Positions 1 through 12,720 are shown, counted from the stretch's first letter. The stretch is 64,000 nucleotides of DNA from Epinephelus fuscoguttatus (GCF_011397635.1 NC_064757.1:32131339-32195338); one strand, 5' to 3'. Made by a program: numbers and translations. The notes: generated from the letters alone by a model not told the origin.

Positions 1-116
1 TCCATCTGTGCCACCGGTAATAAGGACATACAGTCAGTGCTGGATGGAGCAGTGAGTGACAACAACCCCGCCCACATTTAACTGTTTACTGTTTGCAGTC
101 AAAACATTAGGGTCTA
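1..116. other. unassigned left edge
   Basis: No gene could be assigned. A plus-strand stretch ending in GTGAGT at 52 looks superficially like an exon, but no protein family was recognised. It sits directly against the LINE tail that starts near 117 and may be repeat sequence. Confidence 0.3.
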
Positions 117-773
117 TGTACCATGTCTTTAGGGTTACTTTTGGTTCCAAAGGTAGTGGAAGAGGCGCCTTCATCTCTTCACGCCAGGATTACTACAACA
201 GCCTCTTTTCTTTCTTGTATCAATAATCGACTCCAGACTGTGCAGAATTCAGCTGCAGGGCTTTTAACGAGAACCAAGAGACACGATCAAGTCACTCCAG
301 TTTAAGCATCTTTACACTGGCATTAAGAATAGATTTTAAGATTTTACTGATTACTTTTAAGGCTCTTCATGGTCTCCCTCTCAGCTATTTCTCTGTCCTC
401 TTAGTGCCATACACACCAGGGTGTACTTTTAGGTCCTCGGGCAGAGGTCTTTTGTCTGTTCCAAAGGCTCGGCTGAAAGCTAAAGGGGACAGAGAGTTTG
501 CTATCAGACCCCCGAGGCTCTGGAACAATCTGCCCGAGGAAATTAGGTTGGCTGAGTCAATAATCTCTTTTAGTCCCTTCATAAAACCTAACTTTATTGT
601 GGAGCCTTTCCTGAATTTACTTGAGTTTTAAGTTCCTTTACACTGCCTTTTATTTCTTCAGTTTTTATACACTAAAGTGTTTTTATCAGTTATTTTATAA
701 GTTGTTGTTTTCATGTCTTGTCTGTTTTAATTATTGACATGTAAAGACTTTGTAACTCTGTTTTGAAAAGTTA

Positions 774-805
<32 letters not shown>

Positions 806-812
806 TTATATA
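117..812 (+). mobile_element. 3' end of an L2/CR1-clade LINE, degraded
   Basis: Two frames carry the typical C-terminus of fish L2-like reverse transcriptases. In 123-305 there is RLQTVQNSAAGLLTRTKR, and after a frameshift 404-631 carries PYTPGCTFRSSGRG, then PRLWNNLPEEIRLAESI. The element is 5'-truncated and disabled by stops and a frameshift. It ends with ATAAATAAAG and an (ATT)n tail at about 786-810, as expected for target-primed insertion. It lies in an ikbkb intron. Confidence 0.8.
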
Positions 813-1541
813 ACTACTTGACATGAAATACTGTTCATGAGTTTTCTACCAGGAGCCAAATTATCCACGGAGGCTTCTTCCTCCTTCCGCACCAGGTAAT
901 TAAAACTGGGGAGAAAAAAACTAAATAAAGCAGGTTCACATTAAAAATCAGTGTTTCAGAAAGTGTCTTGTAAATCCTGAGGGACGTAAGAACACATGAG
1001 CAGAAATCAACTTTTAATGCTTTTCTGTCTATTTTTGTACAGCCCCTCTTATTTTAAAAACCTCCCTCCAAACCAAAAACTAAGTCTGTATGATGGATTT
1101 ACTGTTCCTCTCGTATGCCAGACAAAAACAAGTGTTCATGTAAAAACTATAAACTCGTGCAGATAAATTCTACAGTGTACAAAAACATGAATATATAGTC
1201 TCTTTAATATGTCTGGCCTCAATTATATAACATTCTTCATTTTCCTGTGTCCTGCTGCAGGCTGGAGGATATTGTGTAATTTGTTACCAAGAAGAAAATT
1301 AAGCGAGCAAGGTAAGAGCAAACATTCCTCATAACTGTGAGGATCTTTTCAAGGATTTTCACATTATAATATTCAGTGTTGTGCTCAACTGGTGTGTGGA
1401 AACATGTGGACGTGTGAGAGAGACGAGTCTCCTACACTTATTCCACATAACCCACAGAGACAAAAAGCCTTTATATGGTCTCTTTGTTGTGGTTTGGGTG
1501 TACTTGTCATAACAAGATGGTTCACAGGGTTTTTAACTCAC

Positions 1542-1630
1542 TCTCTTCTCTCCCTGTTGCAGCACAATGTTTTCTGGTTTCAAATCTCTGTGGATGATCC
1601 TCTTCTTGTGGAGGTAGGTGAGAGCCGACG
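1542..1630 (-). CDS. ikbkb: ikbkb exon with the catalytic loop
   Basis: 89 nt between CTCCAG and GTGAGT. It encodes [11 protein letters not shown] followed by [26 protein letters not shown] is the kinase catalytic loop, with the catalytic base Asp. This is the last ikbkb exon found; the next expected exon (activation segment with a D-L-G motif) is not present in 1-1541. Confidence 0.95.
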
Positions 1631-4242
1631 CTGGAGGGAAGAAGAAGAAGTAGAAGAAATAAGTCAGAAGAAAGGAAGAATGCGCTTTCAAGTATCCACT
1701 TCCTCACTTGTTGCCTTTCGGTTTCTTGTAACAATGACACAAGGAAATGGACGCGGTGGTGTAAAGAGGGTCGCATGTGTGCATCACCACCAGCACCTGA
1801 GTGGAGTGTTTTCTCCATAACTGCATCAAGCTTTGGTCAGGTTCGGACGTAAAAAACAGAGTACCTGTCGGGTTTGGGTCAGACTCAGGTGCTACTGTCT
1901 TGCTTTGGGTTCGAACAGATATATGTGGCATGAACCGCACTCCGCTACAGAGGGCTGGTAACCTCACTCCGTTTTTTGGGGGGTTTTTTTGCACAATATC
2001 TTTATTAGGTTTTTTTCAAAGTAGTGCAAGACATACAAGAAAAATTAGGACAAAGGTTTTTTTTTAAAAAAAAAGGCAAATAAAAAGAGCGAGTAAAACA
2101 AGAGCAAAAACTGAACAGGGCGTATACTTCAAGCAATGACATACATTGTTGCATCACTAGTACTCTAAGTTCAAACACAAATTCTCAAGGAAGAGGTGAG
2201 TGGCCTATTATAGATCTTATCAATGATCAGGGTCCCCATTAAACTTTGCAAGATGCTCTAAAAATGGCTGCCAAGTCTGGTAGAACTTCTTAAGATTGTT
2301 CATCATGCTGTATCGAATTTTCTCCATGTGCAGTACAGAGGTAAGTTCTGTCAGCCATGTCTTGAAAACAGGTACAATTTCTGACTTCCAGTGCATCAAA
2401 ATCAGTCTCTTTGCTATTATCATTCCATACATAATAGTGTTCTGGACAGGGAGGGTATGAGTCAATAAAGACAGAGAAGAGCCAAACAGTGCCACCTCTG
2501 GCTCGGGCTTCAACACAAAATTATACATTTCAGAAAACCATTTGAACACTTTACTCCAGAAATCATGCAACTTTGGACACGTCCAGAAAAGATGGGCTAT
2601 GGAGCCATCAGCAGACTTACAGCGATCCTCACTCCGTTTTTCACTGCCAGATTTTTTTATATTTACCTGTTCGTCCCCAATCAACGGATTTTACCTGGGG
2701 CAGTTCATCAGAATTTGCTCAGCTCCCTTACTGGAGTCACGTAACAACTTTTATTTTATTTTATTTTTTACAAACACTAGTTCTTCCCACAACCTGTTGA
2801 CAGACTTTGACACTAGGCTGAAAAACAGTGTTTCATTGTTTCAGGTGTTTTTTTCACATGACCGCACCTAGCATCACTGATGTATGTGATCAGAAATGTG
2901 CTCTGTTTCCCCCTAACAGTGATGTCATGGTGTCCTGACACACCCTAAAGTACACTTTTACCTCACTGCAGCAGGGTCAGAAATTAGACCACTAGAGGTC
3001 AGCAAACACAACATTTTCAGCCTGTGTAAAGTTGTTTTTTAAAAAGTAAAGTAACAACGAAATCTATTTATTTCTTTTTTTTTTAACTGACCTCTGGCGT
3101 GTATCTTCTCACCTTGCTGCAGTGGTGTTCATGCTTAGTCGCAGAAAAGAAAAACAAAACAAAACAAAACTGAAACTCTATTAGCAGCTGCACCTTGTCA
3201 GATAAATCAAAACCTATGTGACTGGACCATGTGAGAATTTAATTTGAAAGGACAGACACAGGAAGTGGCCACATTCAGCAGTCAGTCAGGAGTCAGGTTA
3301 ATTTCCAGGCTTATTCCACAGGCTAGTTAATAACATGTCCAAAGTGTGAGATCATTTTGAGAAGGTGAAGGACGAACCCAAGGTGATATGTAAACTCATC
3401 TTCATTGGTCAACTACAAACATGATGAATCATCTGAAACATGGAAGTAGCTACATGCCCATTAGCCCACAGCGTCATTAACAGGCGGCTCGTTCAGTGTG
3501 TGACGTGCACTTGTAGATAAAATATAGGCCTATATTAATGAAGGTTCATTAGTACGGTTTTGTATTTCTCTGTAATGTAGCACAGTGTTAACAATGTTAC
3601 TGATACTATTCTTTCTCAGACCCTAAACTCAAGTGTTGCCCCACCCAAAATATATTATTTAATAATTAAATTAAATTAATATAGTAAACACGTGGGCGAC
3701 TAGTCGTCTAATGGCCCTAAATGATGACTATTGGTCAACTAGAAAAAAATCTTGTGCGGGCAGCCCTACTGTTGGGTATGCAGGTTGGGTAACGGTCAGA
3801 GGTGAAACAGGATTGACAGTTTCAACCAGAGAGGGCAGTAAAACACTGCATTTCAGCCTGGTGTTAAGTCACTCTATAATAAGGTAAGTAAGAGGATAAG
3901 ACTCATATATATACACATTCTGTAGCCTTTAATCTGCTGGAACTGAAGTTAAAGTGTAATTGGGGTTTTGTCTTAATTTACAGCTGAAACTATAATGTCA
4001 CTTCACTTACACGTCAAAGGGTGACTAGTGTGTGTGCTGGCAGTCTTCAACGAAGCAGAACTCATAACCTTTACCTGACTGTGTGAGTGTGTGTGTGTGT
4101 TTGTGTGTGTGTGTGCATGCGTGTCTTTGGGTGTGGATGTGCACGCCTACGTCTTTACCCTCACTCATGATCCAGTTTAAAGGGGATCACTCATTATCAG
4201 GAAATGTCCACCAATGGGTAACAGGAAAGGGAGTTTCTGTGA

Positions 4243-4278
<36 letters not shown>

Positions 4279-7200
4279 CTCCTCTACTCTCCACTCTAGA
4301 TGTGTCTGATCCATACCATATGTGTCCTCTCTCAAACCTGTTTATACAGCGTGTAATCTACAACGTCTTGTTGATGTCCGACTGTTGACGTAAACCCCAG
4401 TCTGAGTGTGAGCTGTTGCCACGGTGACTAAGAGGTTGGTGGTTAGGGGTCATTGATGACATCATGATGCCAGTCACCACGGCCATTTCCTCCATACTGC
4501 AGGAAACTAATCATACTGCCAGCTCACTCAATCACACAATCAATCTATCACTCTCTCTCACAAACACATTTCCAAGTGGTTTAATGGTCATGTTTAAGCC
4601 AGGGACTGAACGCGATACTCACAAATGTCACGTAACAGAATTAAAACGGAGCCTTCCCTCAACCCGCAGCAGTTCTCCAAGAGGTTCAGATACTGCAGAG
4701 AGCAAAAAGACAAGACAGTGAATACAATAAATAACATTAATCTGTTTTCCATCCATTAAGCACATGGTGTTTATAACGGATCACACACACATTAGAGGCC
4801 ATGACAGGCTCTGATTCAAGCAGAAACCAAACCCAAGTATATTCTCTCACACATTAATAGAATGTTTTCCACAGGGCATTTTTGCGCTGTTAATTTGATT
4901 TTTTAGGAGCATTTCTGGTAGCCGTTTTTAAATGAAAAGAAGCTTCGCAAATTGGCAAATCAGCACTTTGGCTGTAAATCTTTTGATTTGTTTTACTTCA
5001 AACAATAAATTTAAAGCGTTCTGCTGCTGGAAAGTTGTGGCAAGCCTCAACTTTCAGACCACTGCCTAGTTTTCGGCCATCTGGGATGCTTTGAAATTTT
5101 TATGACACTGTGGTTGCTGATGGTTGGCATTTTCCTTCTCTACTGGCTGACTCGTGCCAACTTTGTCTATCGCCTCAGGCTGCACACTCAGTGCCTAATT
5201 AAAAACTGCTCTAGATTTCCCCCACAGAAGAAGTGCAAACAATTGCCTGGTTGTTGGCACAAACAAATCAGACATCCTCATTCATGTGTGAGTGTCTTAA
5301 AATCAGTAAAATATGAAAAATATAATGGATATGCCTTTATTCTTTATTTGAGAAAAACCTTTTTTGAAGGACCTCATAAAAAAAAATCATCATCACACAT
5401 TATTACTGCTCCTTGTTCCTTTATTATAATCCAACACTTTGACCCAAAGGTTTATGGGCTCTAATATAGTGTGCTCATACTCGCAAACATGCCACAGACT
5501 TTTACCTTTCTCAGATCTCCTCCCTGACAGTACTCCATCGCCAGCAGTGGCAGGTCATTGGTGGCCACCATTTTCTCCATTCCCTCAGGAACCTCTCTGG
5601 CTGCGACAACGTTAACATGATCCAACCTATGGGATGAGGAGACATCAGTCAGTGGTGTGGCACAATGTATCGTATTACATTTGTTTAATTACTGAGATAT
5701 ACATTCCACAAATATCCACTTTCCACTTTCAGGGGTTGCCATATTAGACATTAGAGATATATAAATGTCCTCCAAGTTATAGGAGAGTCCTCCTTTGCCA
5801 GTGTGCATGTTATCACTCAATTAAGTGGGCATTATTAGTGGTTAGCAGCATCATATGGGTTAAAAGGGTCCTGCTACACCAACTAGTATATTCAGAATGC
5901 TGTTCTCAGTGCATTCAATGTTTGTTATGCGGCAATGGAGAAAGTCAGCTGAGGTAACGTTAGGATGAAGAGTGAGAAATATACATACATCTATCTGTTC
6001 TACTATATATTTGACCCCCAGGTTGGGCACCATGAACATAGACTTTTATGAAGTATATACCTGATCACATCAATCAGAAATGTAGACTTTAATCTCGTCT
6101 TTCTTGCATCCCGTCTCCATCATCAGATCCAACAAATGTATCAACAGTTGCACACTTGAACAACTATGTGCAAATCTTTTCATTACTTAAGTCATTGCTC
6201 TCCTCCCTTTGCTCTTTGGCATGCTCTGTTACTTTCTCTGTTCCTCATTCTTCGCTGTTTATAACTCTGATTGAAACAGCGTGTTTCTGATTGTCACAGA
6301 GTCGAGCCCTCTTTGAAGAAACAAAGGAGAAATATAAAGATAACAAACCCCAAACTGATACCAGATGCACCTGGAAAAAGACTGTAACCATAACACTGTA
6401 TGCAATCAGTGTGTTGGAACAGCTGCAAGAGCAGGGGATATATGACAGTCATCACTAGAATAATAAGCTGTTGTTTGAAGTTATTACCACATGTGTTTCT
6501 GCAAATCTATAGAGTTTGAATTAAAAAAATAAATTGGAGATCACTGAAACAAACCTAGACATGATTAGAAGTATATATTGTGCGAGTATAAGACTCCATC
6601 AAGGGACACAGGCGCTACATATATATTTAATGTGAAAAATATTTTGTTGATGTTGTTCTCTTTTCAGCTTACATAAAACATTTTGTGGATTGAGAAAAAA
6701 AGCTAAAGAGAGTGGGGAGAAATGTTTTTTCTTGGTTTTGAAAACATTCGGCCGATGCAAAGTAATGCAGTAAACGCTTTGTAAACACATGCGTACATCT
6801 GTGTTAAGGAGTTGTAATAATATAATAGTAGGTTGCCATGTATGTGTCCCCTGCCCTGTGGTTTTTCCACGAGTTGAGCGTGGGTGCACGGGAGGGTTGT
6901 GGTCGTGACCATGTCTGTCTGAAAACAACACAATTGTTAAACTGGGACTAGGAAAGAAATGGTTTTATACTCATGTTTTCACCAGCAAATGACAAAACAC
7001 TCACACACATACACACACATCTCACAAACCCACATGATCTGCCATTCAACTCCGGTGACCCGACTCCTCAATTGAAAGTGTTAATAGGCAATGCAGACAT
7101 GTATGGAAATGAAACACACACACACCCAAGCAGAGCAAAATGAGGAGGCGGCACATTATCCTCTCAGAAATAACCACCAACAGACCAAAATAACCCAAAC

Positions 7201-10200
7201 GCCATGCTGTTCTAATTATTTAATGTCCTGTGTGATTTTTACTATTTCAGGATACACATTTAGTTTTTGTATTTTGAGAAAACTTGTGAAACAGATGGGT
7301 ACATAAAAGTCAAATGTCAAACTCATCAGCACCCCACATATCATGGAACGTAATGCGGTGAGTCACAAGACGTCAAACCAAAACTTGTCTCGAAGGAGCT
7401 GCCAAAAAGAGCTTTAAGGCGAAGCATGACAGAGTTTGGACAGGAAAAAAGAAACCGGGGAAATCACCAATTTCTCCAACCGAGTTAAATGTGTCACACA
7501 CTATGATGCATCACTGGGGAAAAAGACACCCCTGGATCTTTTGTAAACAGAGAAGCAAGCTTAGGCAAGGTGCCACGGTCAAACAATAAACAAAAAAGTT
7601 AGGAAATCTGGTCTTCTTTGCTCCCTGCCTCTGACAAAACGGTGACGGATAAGATAAACATATCGTACTTTTTACTAAATCTTAAATAAGTATGTGACTC
7701 TATGATCTGGAGCATGACCTTAACCCGGTCTTGCTCTGTTAATTAATCCTGAGGGCATGGCCTGTGTTAAAATCTAGTTTATAGGTTTATTATTGTAGTA
7801 AATGTTGTGCTTATATAGTGCACAGTCCCACATAAACTTCTGTTTATAGCACAGGAACATTGGTTGGAGTGTGTCCTACTGGTTAGGACGCAAATCATAC
7901 AACACCCAACAGTTGTCCCCCTTTCTCGTCCATGTTTCCTGTCTTCACTGTGACCTGTCTCAGTGGTTCCCAACTGGTCCAGCCATGGGCTCCAGAGTTC
8001 TCCTTCTTCATTAGTTTGAGGTCCCACAGTTTAATATATTCAGCGTCATACTTGCATTTGGCCATGTCGCTGAGCTAGTTTGCTGTCTCTGTCACTCACT
8101 CTACAGCACTTCTCAATAAAAGCTCTGTGCTGGAAATTCACTCTACTTAAAAATAAAGTGTGTTTTTTTTTTTTTTTTTACAAACTTGACACATTTGTGA
8201 GTCACTTGTGGTCCATTCAGAATGGACCCACGACCCACTTTTGGACTGCGACCCACCAGTTGGAAACCACTGACCTATCTAATAAAGGCAAACTGCCAAG
8301 AAAAGAACACTGGCTGGCATCTGGGAAAAAAGATAACGAAGCTGCCATGTGTTTGCTTTGTGTGCTGTACATGACTGGAGTTTGAAGGTGTCAGAGGAAG
8401 AACGTTGAGACCCAAAGGGGACTTAAATTGTTTGCTCTGGGGCCCCTAAGTGAGTTGACGCATGTGAGCGTGAAACTGACCTCTTCATGATCTGGATCTC
8501 CAGACACCATCTCTGTTTGTTTCTCTCGCACAGCTCCTGCCGGCACTGCTTTATAGCGATCTGCTCCTCTGTGTCCTGAAATCACACACACACACAGATA
8601 CACAGTCACTTAAAATATTATCTATCGGCATTTTAAAAGAAAATAAACGAAATTAATGATGATATTCAGTTGCTTATCACCAACAAAAATCTTCAGGTGG
8701 CTTGAATCAAACATACCAGGCAGCATAAAATAGAAGTAATCTCTCTTTAACATCCCTTAAAACCCATCAGAACTGTGTGACAGTGTATATATCTGCCCTC
8801 TGCCTGTATTTTTTTCTTCAAATTTCCCTGTGTTCCAGATGTTCCTGGGCACAGCGCTAATGTGAGGTTGGGACTTTATAAAAAGGTAGCGACCAGGTGC
8901 CAGACTGTAAGGAGCAGGTATCCAAAAGTAAGCTGCGAAAATCACAGACACAACTCTAAAAGAACACAAATAAAAAGTAGATTTAAATGAGTCATTCTAA
9001 GGTAGCAGAAACACGAGTCTCATTCTCAGGTGATTATAAACTAAAGAAATCACGCTTATATAATTAAATTTAATAGATTAGCCCTCAGGACATGATACCT
9101 TATTCAGCTATTTGAGTCAGTATCGGCCAGATATCAATATCAGATTGGTGCATCCCTACCAAACATATACAGTACATTTAACCATTTGCCAAAAATGTTG
9201 AGCAACATACTGTAGGTACATCTCACTACCTACTTCTCATGGCATCATCAAGGAAAAGGCACCCACCCTGCTTCCCATTATTTGATCTCTAAACTAATAA
9301 TAGCCCACAGTATTGTCATTAATACAGGAGGATGGGAAATTTCCTAAAGAGGAAATTTAGTCATCACAGCAGCAGCAGTGCCGGCGGTGCCCTCTTCAGT
9401 CAAACCACTTCCACCTGTCATTTCCATTCCCATTAAACCCTGGTCTGTTGTGACACTGATAATGGAAAGTGCTTATCTGTGATTAAACTGGTAAAATACA
9501 TCACTTCCTCGATTACTGTGAAAAACAGTGGAATTAAATTATATGACGATCTTAACTCTGTTCAAGTTGTATTGTTGAAGACAGCAAATTCCACACACAT
9601 TACTGGTGTGATTTATGCCAAATGATACAGGTCTTATGAACGTGAACAAACGAGGAGTGTGACACACATTCCCAGTTTCATTCAACAATAACATGACAGC
9701 ATTCGGGAATGCAGCCAGCAGTGAACAGATGTTGCCTGTTTACTTTATTACTCTACTACTTAGTATACACAAGTGTTTGTATAAAAATCTTTTAAATTTC
9801 AAACTGCAAGAGAAAATATTTCCGAGGACTCATATTCTCAAGTGCTTCCCACAGTTTTTGACTCTCCATCATTTGTATATCGACAGTCACATGACGATGC
9901 TGCCTGGCTCAGAGCCAGCTCTGGGCTTACCTTGACAGTGTGTGTGAGTAATATAACTGAAGTACAGTTTTAAAGAAAGGAAGAGGAAGGTCCACTAAGC
10001 GGGCGTGTTCGTATTCCCATAGTGCACTGATGCAACTCTATAATGCCCTCATCCTGTGACTAGGAGTGACATCATTACAATTGACACCATTTCTACTGGA
10101 TTCGGAGCACAAAGACGACAACTTCCTGGACTGATGTCATGCTAAAATGGCGCAGCTGAAACCTCAATTACACACTTAAGTTTTCATTTGTGAACTTCTG

Positions 10201-11562
10201 TTGTCATTCTGATAGTGAGTTTAGAGGGGGGGCACAGAAGGAAGAATGTCATAACAAATCTGAACACACAGACATAATACACTTACGCATAATACACAGA
10301 CTCAGTGTGAAACTTCCAAAAGATGTCATTATCTCTTTCCTCTTGGATGAACTTCCATAAATCTGATCCTTGTAACTCCACAACTTGTGTGAGAATCATC
10401 ACCTTTTTAAGTTTTCCTCAGTGACAGCAGCCTGTAACTGCAGGTATCTCAATTTTGTCTGAGAAAACCTCTGTCTTAAGGTTTTTGCTGCAGTTTTAAA
10501 AATGATTTGTTTGTAAACAGGACAAGAAATTACTTTATTTGTAATATGTATATATGTTATGTACTATATTGGTTTGATGTGTAAGTCTATTTGACAGAGG
10601 CTGGCTTTGACATTTGAAGTGGATCAGAATTTAATATTTTTATAGCTGTCATTTTGTCTGCTGGGAAATGACAAATGACAAATTTAGTTTTCTTTCATCT
10701 AATTACTTAAAGGTTCTGTGTGTAGGATTTAGGAGGATATATTGGCACAAATGGAATATGATATAATTAGTATGTGTTCTTAGATGTATAATTATCTGAA
10801 AATAAAAATCAGTGTGTTTTCATTACCTGAGCCATTTATATCCACATAGGGAGCGGGTCTTCGTCCACTGACATCGCCACGTTACCAGAACAGACAAACC
10901 AAACACTGGCTCTGAATAGGACCATTTGCATTTTTGCACTGGCCACTGTAGTTAGCAGCCCCTCCGTAATGCATTGGGAAAACGCCATCTTTTTTAAATG
11001 TGAAACTGCTTTATTCAGTGTTTTTACCGGTTTTAATCTGCTGGATTTAAGTTATTAGAGAAAAAACGTGGGCACAGATTAGCAGTGACTTGTAACGTGA
11101 CTCTGCTTTATTATGTATTTTACTGGTTTTAATCACCTGGTCCATTTGTCAGCTCCCGGTCGGCTCCCAGTAAAACCCTCCTGAACAATGAACACTGAAG
11201 GAATTCTATCCAGGAGATGTTTCGGCTGGTTGCAATCTGCAACCCTCACTGCTAGATGCCACTAAATCCCCCTAAATCCTTTAAAATGCTCAAACATTTC
11301 TAGTTAGTGGGACAGTCCGTTATTTAATCATCCTTTTGGAGGGATTTCCAGTCATTCAGTCTTCTATCATGTCCTACCACAGCCACAAATAAAACCAAAT
11401 GTTCCTACGGGGATGATAAAGATGTCACAGTGTGTTACAAGTGTATGGACTGTGTACCTTGTTCTGCCATCTTGTGACATTCCCAAAGCCTCCAGTGCCC
11501 AGCCGCTCCTTCAGCTCCCAGGCTCCACAGCTCTGTGGCTGCTGCAGGGGGACTCGATTCAT
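1542..11562 (-). CDS. ikbkb: IKK-beta (inhibitor of NF-kappaB kinase subunit beta), N-terminal kinase half, partial
   Basis: IKK-beta is the cytosolic Ser/Thr kinase of the IKK complex; it phosphorylates I-kappaB so that NF-kappaB enters the nucleus. Coding exons, read right to left: 11562-11458, 8575-8481, 5626-5506, 4692-4623 and 1630-1542. Each is bounded by AG/GT and they join in frame to give 160 residues. The start [20 protein letters not shown] aligns with the human N-terminus. Visible motifs are the glycine loop GTGGFGNV (residues 22-29), the ATP lysine in IAIKQC (K44, as in human), the hinge MEYCQGGDL and the catalytic loop HRDLKPEN (D146). One extra residue lies before NDLPLL compared with human, hence D146 and not D145. 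The DLG/activation loop, ubiquitin-like, scaffold and NEMO-binding parts must lie left of position 1. It is divergent from plat, the same pairing as at human 8p11. Confidence 0.95.
1962..2641 (-). mobile_element. 5'-truncated L1-like LINE with 15-bp target-site duplication
   Basis: On the minus strand an open frame (2684-2220) includes [17 protein letters not shown] and later LEKIRYS-like and [14 protein letters not shown] segments, the usual C-terminal end of fish L1 ORF2. The element ends with AATAAAG and an A-rich tail (read on minus, near 2010-1977). The 15-mer CCTCACTCCGTTTTT occurs at 1962-1976 and again at 2627-2641, flanking about 650 bp of insert: a perfect target-site duplication, so the insertion is fairly young. 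It lies in the ikbkb intron between the 4623 and 1630 exons. Confidence 0.85.
4084..4274. repeat. GT microsatellites
   Basis: An imperfect (GT)n tract at about 4084-4117 and a pure (GT)15 tract at 4245-4274, separated by unique sequence, in an ikbkb intron. Confidence 0.95.
4623..4692 (-). CDS. ikbkb: ikbkb exon, alpha-D/E helix region
   Basis: 70 nt between CTGCAG and GTGAGT. It encodes [20 protein letters not shown] and then RDI, matching the human stretch beginning [20 protein letters not shown]. It ends in phase 1; the codon is completed as Ser by the next exon at 1630. Confidence 0.93.
5506..5626 (-). CDS. ikbkb: ikbkb exon with the kinase hinge
   Basis: 121 nt on the minus strand between CATAG and GTAAAA. 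It encodes [15 protein letters not shown] and then [18 protein letters not shown]. The segment EKMVAT is one residue longer than the human counterpart. The exon ends in phase 0. Confidence 0.95.
7953..8280 (+). mobile_element. hAT-type non-autonomous DNA element, copy 1
   Basis: Terminal inverted repeats start CAGTGGTTCCCAACTGG at 7961 and end CCAGTTGGAAACCACTG at 8272. They are flanked by 8-bp repeats ACCTGTCT (7953-7960) and ACCTATCT (8273-8280), one mismatch. The TIR sequence and 8-bp duplication are hallmarks of hAT (Charlie-like) transposons. It is about 310 bp, has no transposase and contains a T-tract. Two related copies lie at 33228-33554 and 49442-50105. Confidence 0.85.
8481..8575 (-). 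CDS. ikbkb: ikbkb exon with the ATP-binding lysine
   Basis: 95 nt, entered in phase 0, donor GTCAGT. It encodes [15 protein letters not shown] and then [10 protein letters not shown], nearly identical to human IKK-beta. K44 pairs with the phosphates of ATP in this kinase family. It ends in phase 2; the split Arg codon is completed by the exon at 5626. Confidence 0.95.
10712..11283. mobile_element. fish inverted-repeat MITE in ikbkb intron
   Basis: The left end (GGTTCTGTGTGTAGGATTTAGG) and the reverse complement of the right end (about 11240-11283) share the core GATTTAG, so the ends are imperfect inverted repeats. Related sequence occurs at 37080-37618 (full length), 35203-35450 (partial), 824-960 (fragment) and from 63868 to the right edge. 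No coding capacity. The class is unassigned. Confidence 0.6.
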
Positions 11563-11579
11563 GGCCTCCTCAACTGGTC
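11458..11579 (-). CDS. ikbkb: ikbkb first coding exon
   Basis: On the minus strand an AG acceptor at 11581-11580 precedes 17 nt of 5' untranslated sequence, then ATG at 11562-11560 and 35 codons up to a GT donor at 11457. The acceptor before the ATG shows that at least one untranslated exon lies further right. The exon encodes the glycine-rich loop and ends in phase 0 after RWQNK. Confidence 0.93.
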
Positions 11580-12599
11580 CTACGAATAATACAGCAAATA
11601 ACAACCAAACTCTTACGTCTATAGATATACTCGTGGCTCACTCCAGACAACAAAAATATTGGATTAATAGACAATAGAGGAACAATTTTCCTACTCTTAT
11701 ATCATAAACACCAATAGGGCAAAAATGTAAAGTTTGGCCTGAGGGTGGCACTATAGAAAATGCCATGTCTTAATCACTGAGCACACTGACATGCTAACTT
11801 CACCATGCTAACAACTGGGGCTGGGTAATATGGAGAAAAATAAAATATTGTATTGTAATAAATATTGTAGGGTTGACTATGGGTGCTCTCATAAAATAAT
11901 CATCAGTAATGTGGCTGAAGCCTATCCCAGCTGACATTGCTAACCACTACACCACCCTGTCACTATTACGATCACAATTGCTAATAATTATTGCCTGCCT
12001 TGCATTTTATAGAATAAAAAGATCACCTGAACAAATAACCAACTTTATTGGTGAGTAGGAAAATAAGCATTACTTGCAACCCAGATTAAACTCTCCAATG
12101 GCTATTCAAAACTGTGATTGTGTACAAACACACTGGCTTACTAACTTTTTGCACCAGTTGCATTTACACTAAATACACATCACAGACTGTAAAGAGGAAT
12201 GGATAGTCGGGTCCAGTTAATGAAGCCCTTCCTGTGTAAGACTTGAATAGTTACAGGATCCCACAGGCTGTTACGAGGCCTCTTTATACTGCAGTGACGG
12301 TACATGCATCAATCAGGCTGCTTCCGTTTATGACTTTATACTATACCTCTCTGCTTATAATACAATTATGCACCCAAACACAAGAAAGTCACTTCCCTTT
12401 TGTTTCTGTTTCCTGTTGTCTGAAGTTATTTCAATGCACGGACACGTTTTCAGCTCATATTTTCATGCAGAGAAGCGCTTTAACTACAGCAGTCTTTTAT
12501 TTCATCTAAATCCTACCTTAGATTTTGTAGGCAGCGTTCACACCTGGTTTTCTTAAAACACTGTGTGTGTATCCTGTCAGTCTTTCACCGAGTTAAACT

Positions 12600-12720
12600 T
12601 TGAACACCTACTAGTAGTAACTTGAGCGACACAACAAATCTCAAACACTTTCTACTTCCTGGAACTCATATTTCCTGTAAACCTGAAGGGCCCGCCCACG
12701 AGGAGGCAGAGCTGCCTCGC
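12600..12720 (-). promoter_or_regulatory. ikbkb: possible ikbkb promoter and untranslated first exon
   Basis: A local GC-rich patch about 1.1 kb upstream of the first coding exon. A GC box (CCCGCCC, 12691-12697) is followed on the minus strand by an ETS-like CAGGAAGT and then by a plausible splice donor GTAGGTG at about 12603-12609. The position and the need for an upstream untranslated exon support it, but no transcript evidence is available and the true first exon could be elsewhere. Confidence 0.3.

Noticed and set aside
1-58. Exon-like plus-strand segment ending in GTGAGT at the left edge
   Set aside because: No recognisable protein family and no acceptor within the window; it lies against repeat sequence.
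1392-1820. Plus-strand 142-residue open frame containing [18 protein letters not shown]
   Set aside because: It is the antisense shadow of the ikbkb catalytic-loop exon; the reverse complement reads [18 protein letters not shown].
5102-5464. Plus-strand 120-residue frame with a hydrophobic start
   Set aside because: No family match, no splice context and AT-rich composition; it overlaps an ikbkb intron and looks like chance.
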